A DNA stretch of 64,000 bases from Hydractinia symbiolongicarpus. Its lineage: Eukaryota > Cnidaria > Hydrozoa > Anthoathecata > Hydractiniidae. This document shows positions 12,248-21,900 of this stretch, in pieces. How positions within the stretch are numbered: the first letter of the stretch is position 1; every line of letters begins with the position of its first letter. The DNA lies in assembly GCF_029227915.1 (NCBI RefSeq), contig NC_079888.1, forward strand, positions 9,531,001 to 9,595,000. The letters are read 5' to 3'. A program made the position numbers and the translations under genes. The notes beneath the pieces were generated by a model. That model made no database searches, was not told where the DNA came from, and saw only the letters and a program-made list of their open reading frames with translations.

Positions 12248-12717
12248 GTATTGTATTATGATAAAATATTTTTCGATCCTATATTTTTGTACATTATCAG
12301 TGTTCAGGAAAAACTTTAACGATATATTCTAGTTTCCATTTTTCGGTATTTATTTTTGCTCATAAGGCGTGAAGGTAATTTAATTACATGACTTATATTT
12401 ATAAATATTGACTAATTAAAATTAATCCCTTAAGGTTTAATCCAGCATTAGTGATCATGTTGATAGGTAATTAGTGATCATGATCATAGGTAATATGACA
12501 CAACCAAAAGCACGCATGGAATGTTTTAGATCTATTTTCAGATGTGCTGCTTTTCCAATCAGTGTTTGTGCACACACCTTGGAACTATTTTTAGACGTTT
12601 ATTATTGTTCCTAATGCTTTTTTGATATATTTTTAGCCACGAAAAAAAGGCAAGATTTCTTCAAAAATTCTAAATAATAGAGATACAGTGAATGCTTCAT
12701 AGTTTCACATGTTAGCA

Positions 12718-12862
12718 TCTATATTATAATACCCGTATACGTCTGTCCGTCTGTCTGTCTCTCATGCAAAATGGTAGCTTAGCTGCGCAATAGCGAGACG
12801 CACGAAATGTGGTATAAAAAGGACGGACGAACCCGTGGATTTTTCCACGGGCTAACGACTAG
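12718..12862 (+). mobile_element. Helitron-like mini-element, 145 bp
   Basis: Begins TCTATATTATAATACCCG after an A and ends CTAACGACTAG before a T, so it has the Helitron hallmarks: 5' TC, 3' CTAG, insertion between A and T, and no inverted ends. The hairpin CCCGTGG-CCACGGG (12832-12851) lies 11 bases before the 3' end. Non-autonomous. The same family recurs at 16488, 29769, 32831, about 43037, 58524 and 58777. Confidence 0.85.
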
Positions 12863-13677
12863 TATAACAAACTATCTTAAAGCTGTTTTATGATTTATGA
12901 TGGATTTTACACCAGTTTGAAATAAAGAGAAAACTTGCGTGATAAGAAATCTTGGTGGAACTTAATTCAGAATTTAACCAACATAGTGGCATGGTTAATA
13001 CATTTTAACGGTTTTCACTTGTCTCAGCTCTGGAACGAAGAATTCTGTACTATATGAAATTAACCTTCTTAAAACAGACGATACATTTTTTCTACTTATT
13101 ATAGGATATGTTAATAGGGCACATGTACAATAAATAACCATCCAAAATGTTTAAGAAAAAGAAAAATATCAATGGTCGTTTTTATTTTCTCTTGTTCAAC
13201 AAATTGAACCACATTGATATAATGTACAATAACGTATTGATAATATAATTACAAAATATTATAATCTCCTGGAGAATGCTGTTTCCAACTCTACAGGTTC
13301 TCAAACATCAATTAAAACATTGATAAAATTTCATAAATTGTAAGCATACATTCAGTGGTACTTATAATGTTGGTAAAATTCGCTTTAAGCACTTTTACGA
13401 TTTTTGAGAGCGATTGTTAAAGTGTTTAAACATTTTTTTTGTATTTCAAGACCCGTTTTTATTCCCTGTTAAACCATTTATGGGAAGCTGAAAATCCAAA
13501 ATCTTCAAATATACACACACACCATTAAATATACAAGATTAAAAATGTAAGAAAACTTCACAAATAGTTGAAATATTCAAAATGATCTAATTGTCCCTTT
13601 AAATAATTCTTCCCCAAAATACCACTAATTGAGTGGTTGACAACAATCAATTCATTAAACATCTTTGTCGCCTGCAT
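12863..13677. other. No gene recognised
   Basis: AT-rich intergenic DNA. A minus-strand AATAAA near 13456 could serve as polyadenylation signal for the small ORF at 13678-13938. Confidence 0.35.
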
Positions 13678-13938
13678 TTACATCCACACCATCGGCCAAG
13701 AATATCTTTTGCTGAGCAAATCACCAATAGAAGCTAGCTCGTTTGCCACCTCCAACATTGCACCACTTAAATGCTCCTTCATTTTGCCTTTCATTTTACC
13801 GTTATCCACTTTTTGCCTTGTTCGTGCAGTATACTTTAATATTGAAAAACACAGCTGGAACCACATTTGTCCCGCCAGTACAGAAAAAAGGAACACAAAA
13901 TGAAAAATCACAGGACAGAATTGACCTTCCATAGTCAT
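13678..13938 (-). CDS. Candidate BH3-only protein, 86 aa, single exon
   Basis: I do not recognise an ortholog. Residues 61-79 contain VANELASIGDLL, an exact fit to the BH3 pattern (hydrophobic V64, L68, I71, then G72-D73, then L75), followed by KRY, as in Bak-type motifs. In the Bcl-2 family this helix binds the groove of pro-survival members and promotes apoptosis. Residues 8-27 are strongly hydrophobic (CPVIFHFVFLFSVLAG) and could be a signal or membrane segment. Residues 36-56 are basic. There is no BH1 NWGR and no BH2. The stop follows the motif by 7 residues. A minus-strand TATAAATA box lies 41-48 bases upstream of the ATG. A second ATG at codon 3 exists. The antisense frame is also open for about 88 codons, so chance cannot be excluded. 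Confidence 0.42.
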   Translation of the reverse strand: MTMEGQFCPVIFHFVFLFSVLAGQMWFQLCFSILKYTARTRQKVDNGKMKGKMKEHLSGAMLEVANELASIGDLLSKRYSWPMVWM

Positions 13939-13978
13939 CGACGATATAGTGACGATGGATGGAAAACGTTAAAGATCA

Positions 13979-13986
13979 TATTTATA
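13979..13986 (-). promoter_or_regulatory. TATA box upstream of the BH3 ORF
   Basis: Minus-strand TATAAATA about 45 bases upstream of the ATG at 13938. Its placement would allow a short 5' UTR of 15-20 nt. Confidence 0.4.
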
Positions 13987-14103
13987 GCTTTTTCATGTGA
14001 ACTTATCTTCCCCAACACACAAACATATACCATGGGTATTTAAGGAAGGTTCGAAATAATTCTAAGAATTTAAAAAAAAACACTGACATTTTTTGTTTTA
14101 AAA

Positions 14104-14131
14104 CGAAAGTGAAAGTTGCATCACTTTCACT
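14104..14131 (-). promoter_or_regulatory. ISRE-like dyad (IRF-type sites)
   Basis: CGAAAGTGAAAGTT fits the GAAANNGAAA core bound by interferon-regulatory factors. It is followed after four bases by CACTTTCACT, the inverted half AGTGAAAGTG. It sits about 120-150 bp upstream of the TATA box of the BH3 ORF and about 420 bp from the polyadenylation signal of TAF10. Confidence 0.4.
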
Positions 14132-14548
14132 ATAAAATCGTTACCTTGTAAATTCTGCGAAAAACTATAGCAGGGGAAAACGATGTACATAGAAAATATA
14201 TATTCCCTTTAATATATTCCCTTTAATATTATCCCAACGCGGAACTTAACACGACGAATTTATGGACAACGAGATACTATGCTAAGCTTTTATTCAAAAA
14301 CAAGCATAAAATTTGATTCTTCCACGAAATAATTACACATAAGCAAAAAAAGGAAAAGAAAAAAATGGAGATTTCCCCTGTTTCTAAGAAGCTATTGCAT
14401 CAGCATATTGACGTAGTCAATGAGAAGCCGATCTTTATCTACAACCTCTTTTTTTTAAACATTAGCACAGTGTGTTGGATAACTTTGTCGCCTAATATAC
14501 GTCGCTGAAAACATACTTCATTAAAAATGTTATCGCTTGAAAACCGAC

Positions 14549-14554
14549 TTTATT
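14549..14554 (-). terminator. Polyadenylation signal AATAAA for TAF10
   Basis: AATAAA on the minus strand about 207 bp after the TAF10 stop codon. Confidence 0.45.
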
Positions 14555-14760
14555 ACAAAACCTGCGCCTAGTCGATCTAAAAACTGGAAAACAAAATATT
14601 CACAAAAATAATCTGTTAGCGTATACAAACACAAGGTTAATAAAATCCAAAAGTTGACAAATTTTTTTAAGGTTGACATTTCTGTTTCAGGACTAATTTG
14701 AAGGGACTTTGCCAGAAATAAAAAACATCTGGTTTTCAAGGCTGCGATGAAAATTTTGTT

Positions 14761-15231
14761 TTAAGAAAAATATGGCTGCTTTTTCACGTGTATCCCGTAT
14801 TCATTTAACGCAGGAGCAAGATCATCTATGGTGAGCGTATACCGTTTATCTTTGCCGGATTTACGAGAGCTTTGACCAGAACCTCTCATTTTACAGTGCT
14901 GCAAAGCATCGTGGGCAATGTCAGAAATAAATTTTTGTGAAGCTAATGATATTAGTCGTACAATTCTTGGGTCAATAGATTCAAAACCTGCTCGTTGCAT
15001 GTAGCTCACGGTTACAGCATCTGGAATAGTGGGCGCGTAGTCTTCCAATTGACTCAAAAACTCAGATAAGTTAGTTCCACCAGTCGGAACAGCATCTTCC
15101 TGAAGCTCAACACCCTGCATCGGAGTTTTTACATGCACACCACCAGGCTTGATGTCTTTTAACTGTTTTTGCAACGCATTAACATCGGGCTTTTGTTCTG
15201 CTGCTAATTGATTTAACGGTGATTCAGCCAT
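14761..15231 (-). CDS. TAF10: TAF10, TFIID/SAGA subunit
   Basis: Full intronless ORF of 156 codons. TAF10 is a histone-fold subunit shared by the general transcription factor TFIID and the SAGA coactivator; in other animals it pairs with TAF3, TAF8 or SPT7-type partners in the nucleus. The conserved core starts near residue 56: [20 protein letters not shown], then [20 protein letters not shown] and [20 protein letters not shown]. The C-terminal [20 protein letters not shown] closes the fold. The first 50 residues are variable and proline/glutamine-containing, as usual. The first ATG of the open frame is used. A minus-strand AATAAA lies at 14549-14554, about 200 bp after the stop. Absence of introns in an otherwise intron-rich region could reflect ancient retroposition, but the frame is intact. 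Confidence 0.95.
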   Translation of the reverse strand: MAESPLNQLAAEQKPDVNALQKQLKDIKPGGVHVKTPMQGVELQEDAVPTGGTNLSEFLSQLEDYAPTIPDAVTVSYMQRAGFESIDPRIVRLISLASQKFISDIAHDALQHCKMRGSGQSSRKSGKDKRYTLTIDDLAPALNEYGIHVKKQPYFS

Positions 15232-15239
15232 TATGACTT

Positions 15240-16487
15240 AACAGCGCCTCATTTTTCTGATCTAAAAATTGAATAAATGAATAAATATAATAATAGTAAT
15301 AGTAATATAAGAAATAAATAAATTCCGTATATTTAACTTTGCGGACTCTCCATGTTCTATATTTTATAACACAATCATATTGGATTTCCCAATTTATTTC
15401 AAAGTCCATTTATTTGCATAATTTAGGTGCAGAAGGCCTAACTTTCCCCAAGAACTCAGAATGAAGATTCACATACTTCATTTTACTTACACTATCCCAA
15501 ACTATGAATTTAAAGAACCAGTTTTATTTCTTTAATTTCCCGTTTTTTTTGCAAATTCTTTTTTTATTTAGTTTTTGTTTTTGATCAATTTTGTCTTTTC
15601 TTTTTCACATTATAAAACTTTTTTAACCGTTCCTACATGTTTTTTTTATTTTAAAAAATGCGCAATGTTTAATTCTGTATTTTTACTCTTTTATTTCGCA
15701 TTTCACTTTATTATTGACTTGTTCATACGGCTTAACACAGTGTTTTTAATTTATAGTTATACACACGAATTTTTAGAAACAACAAAAGCATTTTTAATGA
15801 TGCTTTTGTTTCTCCAAGTTTAGTGACGCCTAATTTTTTTATTTTTACAAACTCAACAGTTGGTTACGTACTTCTGCTCATCTTTGTTATGCTCGTGATT
15901 TATCCACTTAAAAATATCGAGAAATATATCCCGGGAAATAACAAAGGAAACGCTTACGTCATTCCAAAAACTGCGCGATAAACATATTCTCTGCTCATTT
16001 TTTAATTCAATAAAAATAAGTTGAATTGTTTCCAACTTTGTTTTCAGAAAAATCTCTTCTCTCAAAAAATAAACTAATCAAATCACATAAAAACACAGAA
16101 TTCTCGGAAAGCACGCAAGCATATGAATTAGAAAATAGATGGCGACAAGTCGAGGAAGCCACATACCACTATCAGTTTTTATGAAAGCTACAGAAAATGT
16201 ATTAATAGTGAAAAAGAAAACACCAAATCTGTTTCCAGTTATGTCAAACCTGCTAGATGCAGAACATTCAATGAACTTAATTTCTTAAAAGATTAAAATT
16301 GACAAAATGGTGATAAAAGTCTTGCCATCAAGAATACAGAATGAGCTGTTCTGTTCAAGCCTAGTTCATCCACTAACATCTCCTACTAAAAAAAAGATGA
16401 TTTTGAAGGTCAAGATAAAAAAAACTTGATTGCAAGACATTTAGATGAGGAGGAAAATGAGTAAAAATGGCAGAGCATAAAGATATA
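15240..16487. other. TAF10 upstream region, no gene recognised
   Basis: Very T-rich on the plus strand. Probably contains the TAF10 promoter (no clear TATA box). ORFs at 15575-15823 and 15853-16065 are low-complexity products of base composition. Confidence 0.4.
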
Positions 16488-16632
16488 TCTATATTATAAT
16501 ACCCGTATACGTCTGTCCGTCCGTCTGTCTGTCACGCAAAATGGTAGCTTAGCTGCGCAAGTAGCGAGACGCACGCAATGCGGTATAAAAAGGACGGCGA
16601 ACCCGTTGATTTTTCCACGGGCTAAAGACTAG
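16488..16632 (+). mobile_element. Helitron-like mini-element, 145 bp
   Basis: Second copy of the element at 12718 with the same length. It starts TCTATATTATAATACCCG after an A and ends CTAAAGACTAG before a T. The 3' hairpin is weakened by one change (CCCGTTG versus CCCGTGG). Confidence 0.85.
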
Positions 16633-17031
16633 TTTATCTATATTGTTTCATCTTCTATTGATTACATTCAACACTTTTGTCATAATTACAATCTCATGTT
16701 TTCTTGCTTGCTATATTGTTATACTTCATAAAAACAGTCTTTAATACTGGGGTGTAATCAATGATGTTTTAAATTACAATTTTTAGAAAGTGGGTGTGTG
16801 TCTGCCAACATTGGATTTGGATTTTTCATAAGTCTAAAAATAGCAAGAATTTTGGACTACTAACAAGATATATTACTTTTTATATAAACAGTAAAAAATG
16901 AATTTCTACTTCCAACTCTCCTCACAGAGATCATGTCATTATGCAGGTGAGTTCACATAATCACAGAATATGTATCTGATCTCTTTTGCATTTTGAGTGT
17001 AGTTATTTGAAACGACACTTCCTAAGTCCTG

Positions 17032-17875
17032 TCATCCAGATTCATTTTTAATTACATTACGCCAACTTTCTTCGACAACTTCATAGCTTTGCTGAAAGTC
17101 ACTGTAACCTGATGGACAATACGTATTCCTGAAAGTCTGATCTTTCATGGGATAATTGTGTAGAGATACGCAGGCTTTAGTTATGGATACAACAGTGTCG
17201 GTTTTAGCGATAATAGAACGCCGGAAAATTCTAAACCTTAAAACCATAATTCCAAAAGTGTTTTCGATTACCCTTCATGCTCTGCAAATTCTGTATTTCG
17301 CAATCAGATGCTTTTTCTAAGCTATTGCTGGTTTAATCAAACTAGAACGCAGAGGAAAAGCATCGTCTCCAATGAACACATAGGAAAAGTAAATGTTGCT
17401 TCTCGGCAGTTTACATTTACATTGAAGGTTCAATAAATTATTAGTGGTTGAATATCCAACATTGCTATTATTGAAAATACCACCGTCACTTCATATCTAT
17501 CATTATAAAAAGATATTAGCATTGTACACAGCAAACGATGCAATAGTAAAGGTCTTTTTCTAAATGAAAAACAAACTGCCACTTTTGGCTGGTGCTTGCA
17601 TCACGAAATGTTTTCTATTCAAAGCTTCCACAGCATTTGGAAATTCCATCGCTTATCGAATCCGTTAGCAATTTTTAACCACTCGTTTTCATTCTTAGAA
17701 ACGTCTAAGTAGCCGTTTTCAACTAAAACATCCCAATTGCTTCGAAAGTTTCAGGTATTATTTTTCCTATTGTGCTTTGGCTTATACGATAAGTTTGCCA
17801 AATGGTTGCTTGAGAATCACCAGTAGCAAAAAAACTTAGGGTTATACAGAACCTCTCTTCTGGTGAGATTGACTA
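17032..17875 (-). pseudogene. PIF/Harbinger (HARBI1-like) transposase relic
   Basis: In minus-strand pieces one reads ISPEERFCITLSFFATGDS and TIWQTYRISQSTIGKIIPET (N-terminal part), then FIGDDAFPLRSSLIKP and RVIENTFGIMVLRFRIFRR. The last two are the GDDAFPL and RxxIENxFG blocks that hold catalytic acids of the HARBI1/DDE_Tnp_4 family. Two in-frame stops (one after PAIA, one after YRICRA) and several frameshifts break the frame, so it is not functional. The open 71-codon piece at 17032-17247 is only its C-terminal end. No terminal repeats were identified. Confidence 0.82.
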
Positions 17876-18198
17876 TCGGTTAATGCATGATATGATATGC
17901 AACATTGCATAACAGCTCTTTTTTGGTTGGAAGCATTCTGAATTGTTTAAAAAACAAAGACCTTTATCCCTTGAACTAAACAATGAAATTCTACCCTGGC
18001 GTTTTTTTTTAAAAAATATTTTTCTTCCCCAAAATCGTGGGTTTTTTTTCTGGCTTCTTTGCGGGTTCTTCTACGTAAGATGACAAGCAAGAGAACCTTC
18101 CATCGCTCAAACGCCATTCTGTTTCCCTCTGCTTCCTCTTCTTAGAAATATTTCACTGGAAATTACACGGAGAAAAAATTCTCGCGATATATTTTTTC

Positions 18199-18806
18199 TC
18201 GAGAAATATTTTACCGGGAAATTGATGAAGTGGAAATCCGGCTTTATTTAAAGAGGAACGGAGGTTGAATAAGAGCAATATAAAATTCCAATTGTTATGA
18301 CGTCATAGTTGTGTAAAGGGTGATTTTTACGGAGCGGATTGTTAATGGTGAATTTAGCGGCAAATTAGCTGCGAAATATCTTTTTGATTTTCACGTGGAA
18401 CGAAAAACATGTGGCGAATTTAAAATACTGATTGTAGGCAATCTTTTGGGCATTAAAATCCCGACAGTTTTTTGAATAATTTCAAGTAATGAGAATAAAC
18501 ACTGAATATTGCGTTCTGATTGGCTAAAAGTTTACAGCGAAATATTTCGTCGTCAGTAAGTAGGAACTGTTTCTACTTTTCGGCGAAGCGAATTTTTCGA
18601 AGCAATATGAAAACAAAATAAACCGCGGATGCTCAGACACATTTCGCCGGCGAATTCGCCATCCATTTTGCTTCGTGAAAATCCCACTTCACATAACAAT
18701 GACGTCATAACCATTGAAATTTTAAATTGCTCTTATTCAACCTCTGCTCCTCTTTTAATAAAGCCGGATTTCCACTTCATGAATTCCCTGGTAAAATATT
18801 TCTCGT
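18199..18806. mobile_element. Foldback element with nested MITE
   Basis: Arms of about 110 bp (18199-18308 and 18695-18806) are inverted copies, both containing AAATCCGGCTTTA, TTGAATAAGAGCAAT and TGACGTCAT in opposite orientation. The interior carries a second inverted pair, about 18326-18365 and 18644-18686, with AATTCGCC/GGCGAA motifs. That inner unit is related to the element at 57681-58059. No coding capacity. Confidence 0.75.
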
Positions 18807-19902
18807 ATTATATTTAAAGGGAGCCCGAGGTATAAAATGATGTTGGACTTATATTGTAGAGCTTAAGAAGATGGTTAACAAGTCTTTTTAAATTTTTAAA
18901 AAGCTTTTTTTGTTCTCAAGATATTTACATTTAAAGATTTCAAATTTAATTATGCTGCATAAATTATGATGTCATATTTAAGTAATAGCAAATTTTCACA
19001 TTTTCTGTCATCAGTAATTTTAGGCCTGTTATGGGATGTGCATTAAAACTTTATCAATGCGTAGATATTATAAGGGTGAATTGATTAACATAATTATTTT
19101 TGCCAAACTGATACTAGTTTGCTCGTTCCAGGTCTCTTTTTTTTGCTGACGACCGCATAAATTGGGATCTGCATATCGGTTTGCAATCAAATAAGTAAAC
19201 ATATAAGGCCTATACAAGCTTACCCAGGAAATGTTATTGCAAATCGAGTTGCGAAACCAGAGTTATTAGGTCATTAAAAAAAAATTAAGAAGCCTGGGAC
19301 GAGCAAACGAGTGTGACTTTGGCAAATATTTTTTATGTTAATCAATTCATCTAGTCTATGCATTAATGAAGTTTGAATGCACATCTGATGACAGAAATTT
19401 AAAGTAATTATGTAGATCAACAAAATTAAGACCAGCAAAGCTAGCAGGACAGGAAACCATTCCACAGAACTAACTTCATGAAACAAAAAGTTAAACAGGA
19501 AAAGCTTGATGATATATGTTCACAAGTCTTGTAAATTTGGAGCATATCCAAAAGATGACCAAGAAATACACCAAATCCAAATTTGTAAATTCTACAAAAA
19601 ATGGCACTTGTAAACATGGTGTGAACGCAAAGGATTCAAATTTCAGCATCCTAAGATGTTTACAAAATTCATCCAACATGGAAGTAAAGCACCTAGAGGA
19701 TGTACTCTTGTGCATTTTTTAATGATATTTGCTTTAATGAAAGCTGCATTTTAGGCACATTAAAGATACAAAAAGAAGTAAAAAAGAATAACAGCATAAT
19801 AGGTATATATACAAAGAGTGAAAAAAATATAAAAATTAAACAAACGTAAGACACCAATCAGATTTTTTTGAAAGTATCGAAATCGCTAAAGATGGACCTA
19901 TA

Positions 19903-21900
19903 ATGGAAGCAATAGATGCGAAAATAAAGGAGCACATCTTACGCAAGGTACCCCCACTCCAGTTTCATCAAACAACCTTGCTTCATACACAACATCAGAT
20001 CCCAAAACCCACCTACAAACCAACCAAATTTACACAAAACACAGATAAGAAACATAAGATATTAAAACCAAGCACCAATCCCGCTAATGTGATACCAAAA
20101 TCCCAACCAATAAAACATATCAGTACTGTCAGTAGTGTCATTTCTAAACATCTTAAGCTTGAAACTGTTTCACCAAGAGTTCCATTCATTGAAGATGTTC
20201 TAACCACGGATAATCACCTAGCAATTAGTCTAATTGAAACATGGCTCAGAGATCACTGTGATGCAGAGCTCAATATCAATTGGTACACCTTGTTCAGATG
20301 TGATAGACTTAAAGAAGTCACAAAAAGGAAGGGACAGTGGTGGGATAGCTGTCAACCTTAGGAAAGATATTGCTAACGCTACCAAACAATTTTTTACATT
20401 CTCAAATAGCTTATATAATTAAAATTTTATGGTTACATTCTGCAGTGGAAAATCTAATACTGTGTTGTTTATACAGGTAACCAGACAATAAAACTCATGG
20501 CCAACCTTCTGCCGCACAAGAATTTCATGAAGCAATATCAAAATAAAGTCTATTCTCTTGTAAGTCAGGCCTACACCCAATATTATAAGATAAGCCCACT
20601 CACAAAGATGGAAATATTTTTGATTTTGTTTTTAAAGCACCAGTCACCATTTGCCCATTTAACTTTTAACAACGTACAAAGCATTACATATAGCATAAAT
20701 TATTTAATGGGAAAACAACCATTGATAACCTTTCCAGTTTTCACTCTATATGTTTTGAACATTCAAAAACAAACCAGCCTAGAAATGCAGTGTTAACTCA
20801 CAAGTAACTGTGCAGTTTGGCGTTGAACGCCCAGTGAAGCACCTAATCGTGTTTCGAGTGTGATGTATTTTTTTTAAATATAACTTTTCTGCAACTTTAG
20901 CCGAAATTAACCACAGTTTACAGCCCATTGTTACCCTGTCATAGAAAAAACAATTAGTCAATATTATTTTATTTTGCCAAATAAGTTTCAGTAAACGTTA
21001 ACACATAAATTGTGACGTTGGACTGAGCACAGGTAAACAGGTAGTACAGGTAAACCATAACACAAATGCTTGCCTTATTGCAACTTCAATTTTCAAAAAA
21101 ACAACACAAAACGGCCCGTTGTTAGCATCAAGTTGATCGGTTAGTACAGGTGAACTGTGTCACACAGAAGTAATATACCATTTTCCTAAAAAACTTTATC
21201 ACAACGGTTAGTAGTTCTTGTGTGAGCCAATTGCTTGAATACTTTAAATCAGTCTTGGACTGGATATTGGAATACCGTAAAAATGCAGATGTAATTTATC
21301 TGGATTTTGCAAAAGCTTCTGACAAAGTTGATTTTAACATTGTGCTGAATAAAATAAAAGCCTTGGTATCTCTGGCAAACTGTTCCAATGGTTGAAAAGC
21401 TTCTTGGTCAGCCATACCCAATCAGCACCAGTGAACGACGTGAAATTAGTACCACCTGACGTCTCTCGGGGGTGTGGTACACCTATATAAGGAAGTGCCT
21501 TGGGGCCACTGATATTTCTAATTCTTATTGGTGATAGTAAGTGGAGCTAAACTGCAAGTTTTACTCATGTTAATTGTGGTCACAGAAGTACAGTTCTTTA
21601 GCATTGTGGTTAGTATACATTAGGTTAACCTCAGTCATTGAGAATGTCATGTAGAGCCTGGCACAGTGGGGGGAGGTTTCTACATATAGACCTGATCTTA
21701 AAGGTTGCCAGGGATATTAGTCTCAATTGCTTATAATGGTTGCATAAAAGAACTCAACACCCACACTGCACTCTTGTAATTAGAAATGACGCTAACCAAA
21801 CATATTCTCGACGGTGGCCTAATGCGTGGAATTCATTGTTTTGTAAGTTATGCCAATTATTTATTGAAACCAATGCTGATCATGCATTTGGAATACAAAA
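19903..21900 (+). pseudogene. LINE (CR1/L2-like) ORF2 relic
   Basis: Endonuclease pieces: LAISLIETWLRDHCDAEL and YTLFRCDRLKE at 20214-20320, then after a frameshift GGIAVNLRKDI, then PTHKDGNILDFVF near 20600, the usual end of the AP-endonuclease domain. Reverse transcriptase pieces: VIYLDFAKASDKVDFNIVL and KLFQWLKSFL around 21290-21415, then GSALGPLIFLILIGD near 21493-21537. A C-terminal YSRRWPNAWNSL appears near 21800. Order and spacing match one element about 2 kb long. Many frameshifts and a shortened RT make it dead. Confidence 0.8.

Noticed and set aside
13637-13903. 88-codon plus-strand ORF opposite the BH3 ORF
   Set aside because: Composition looks like an antisense shadow, and the minus strand has the motif and TATA box.
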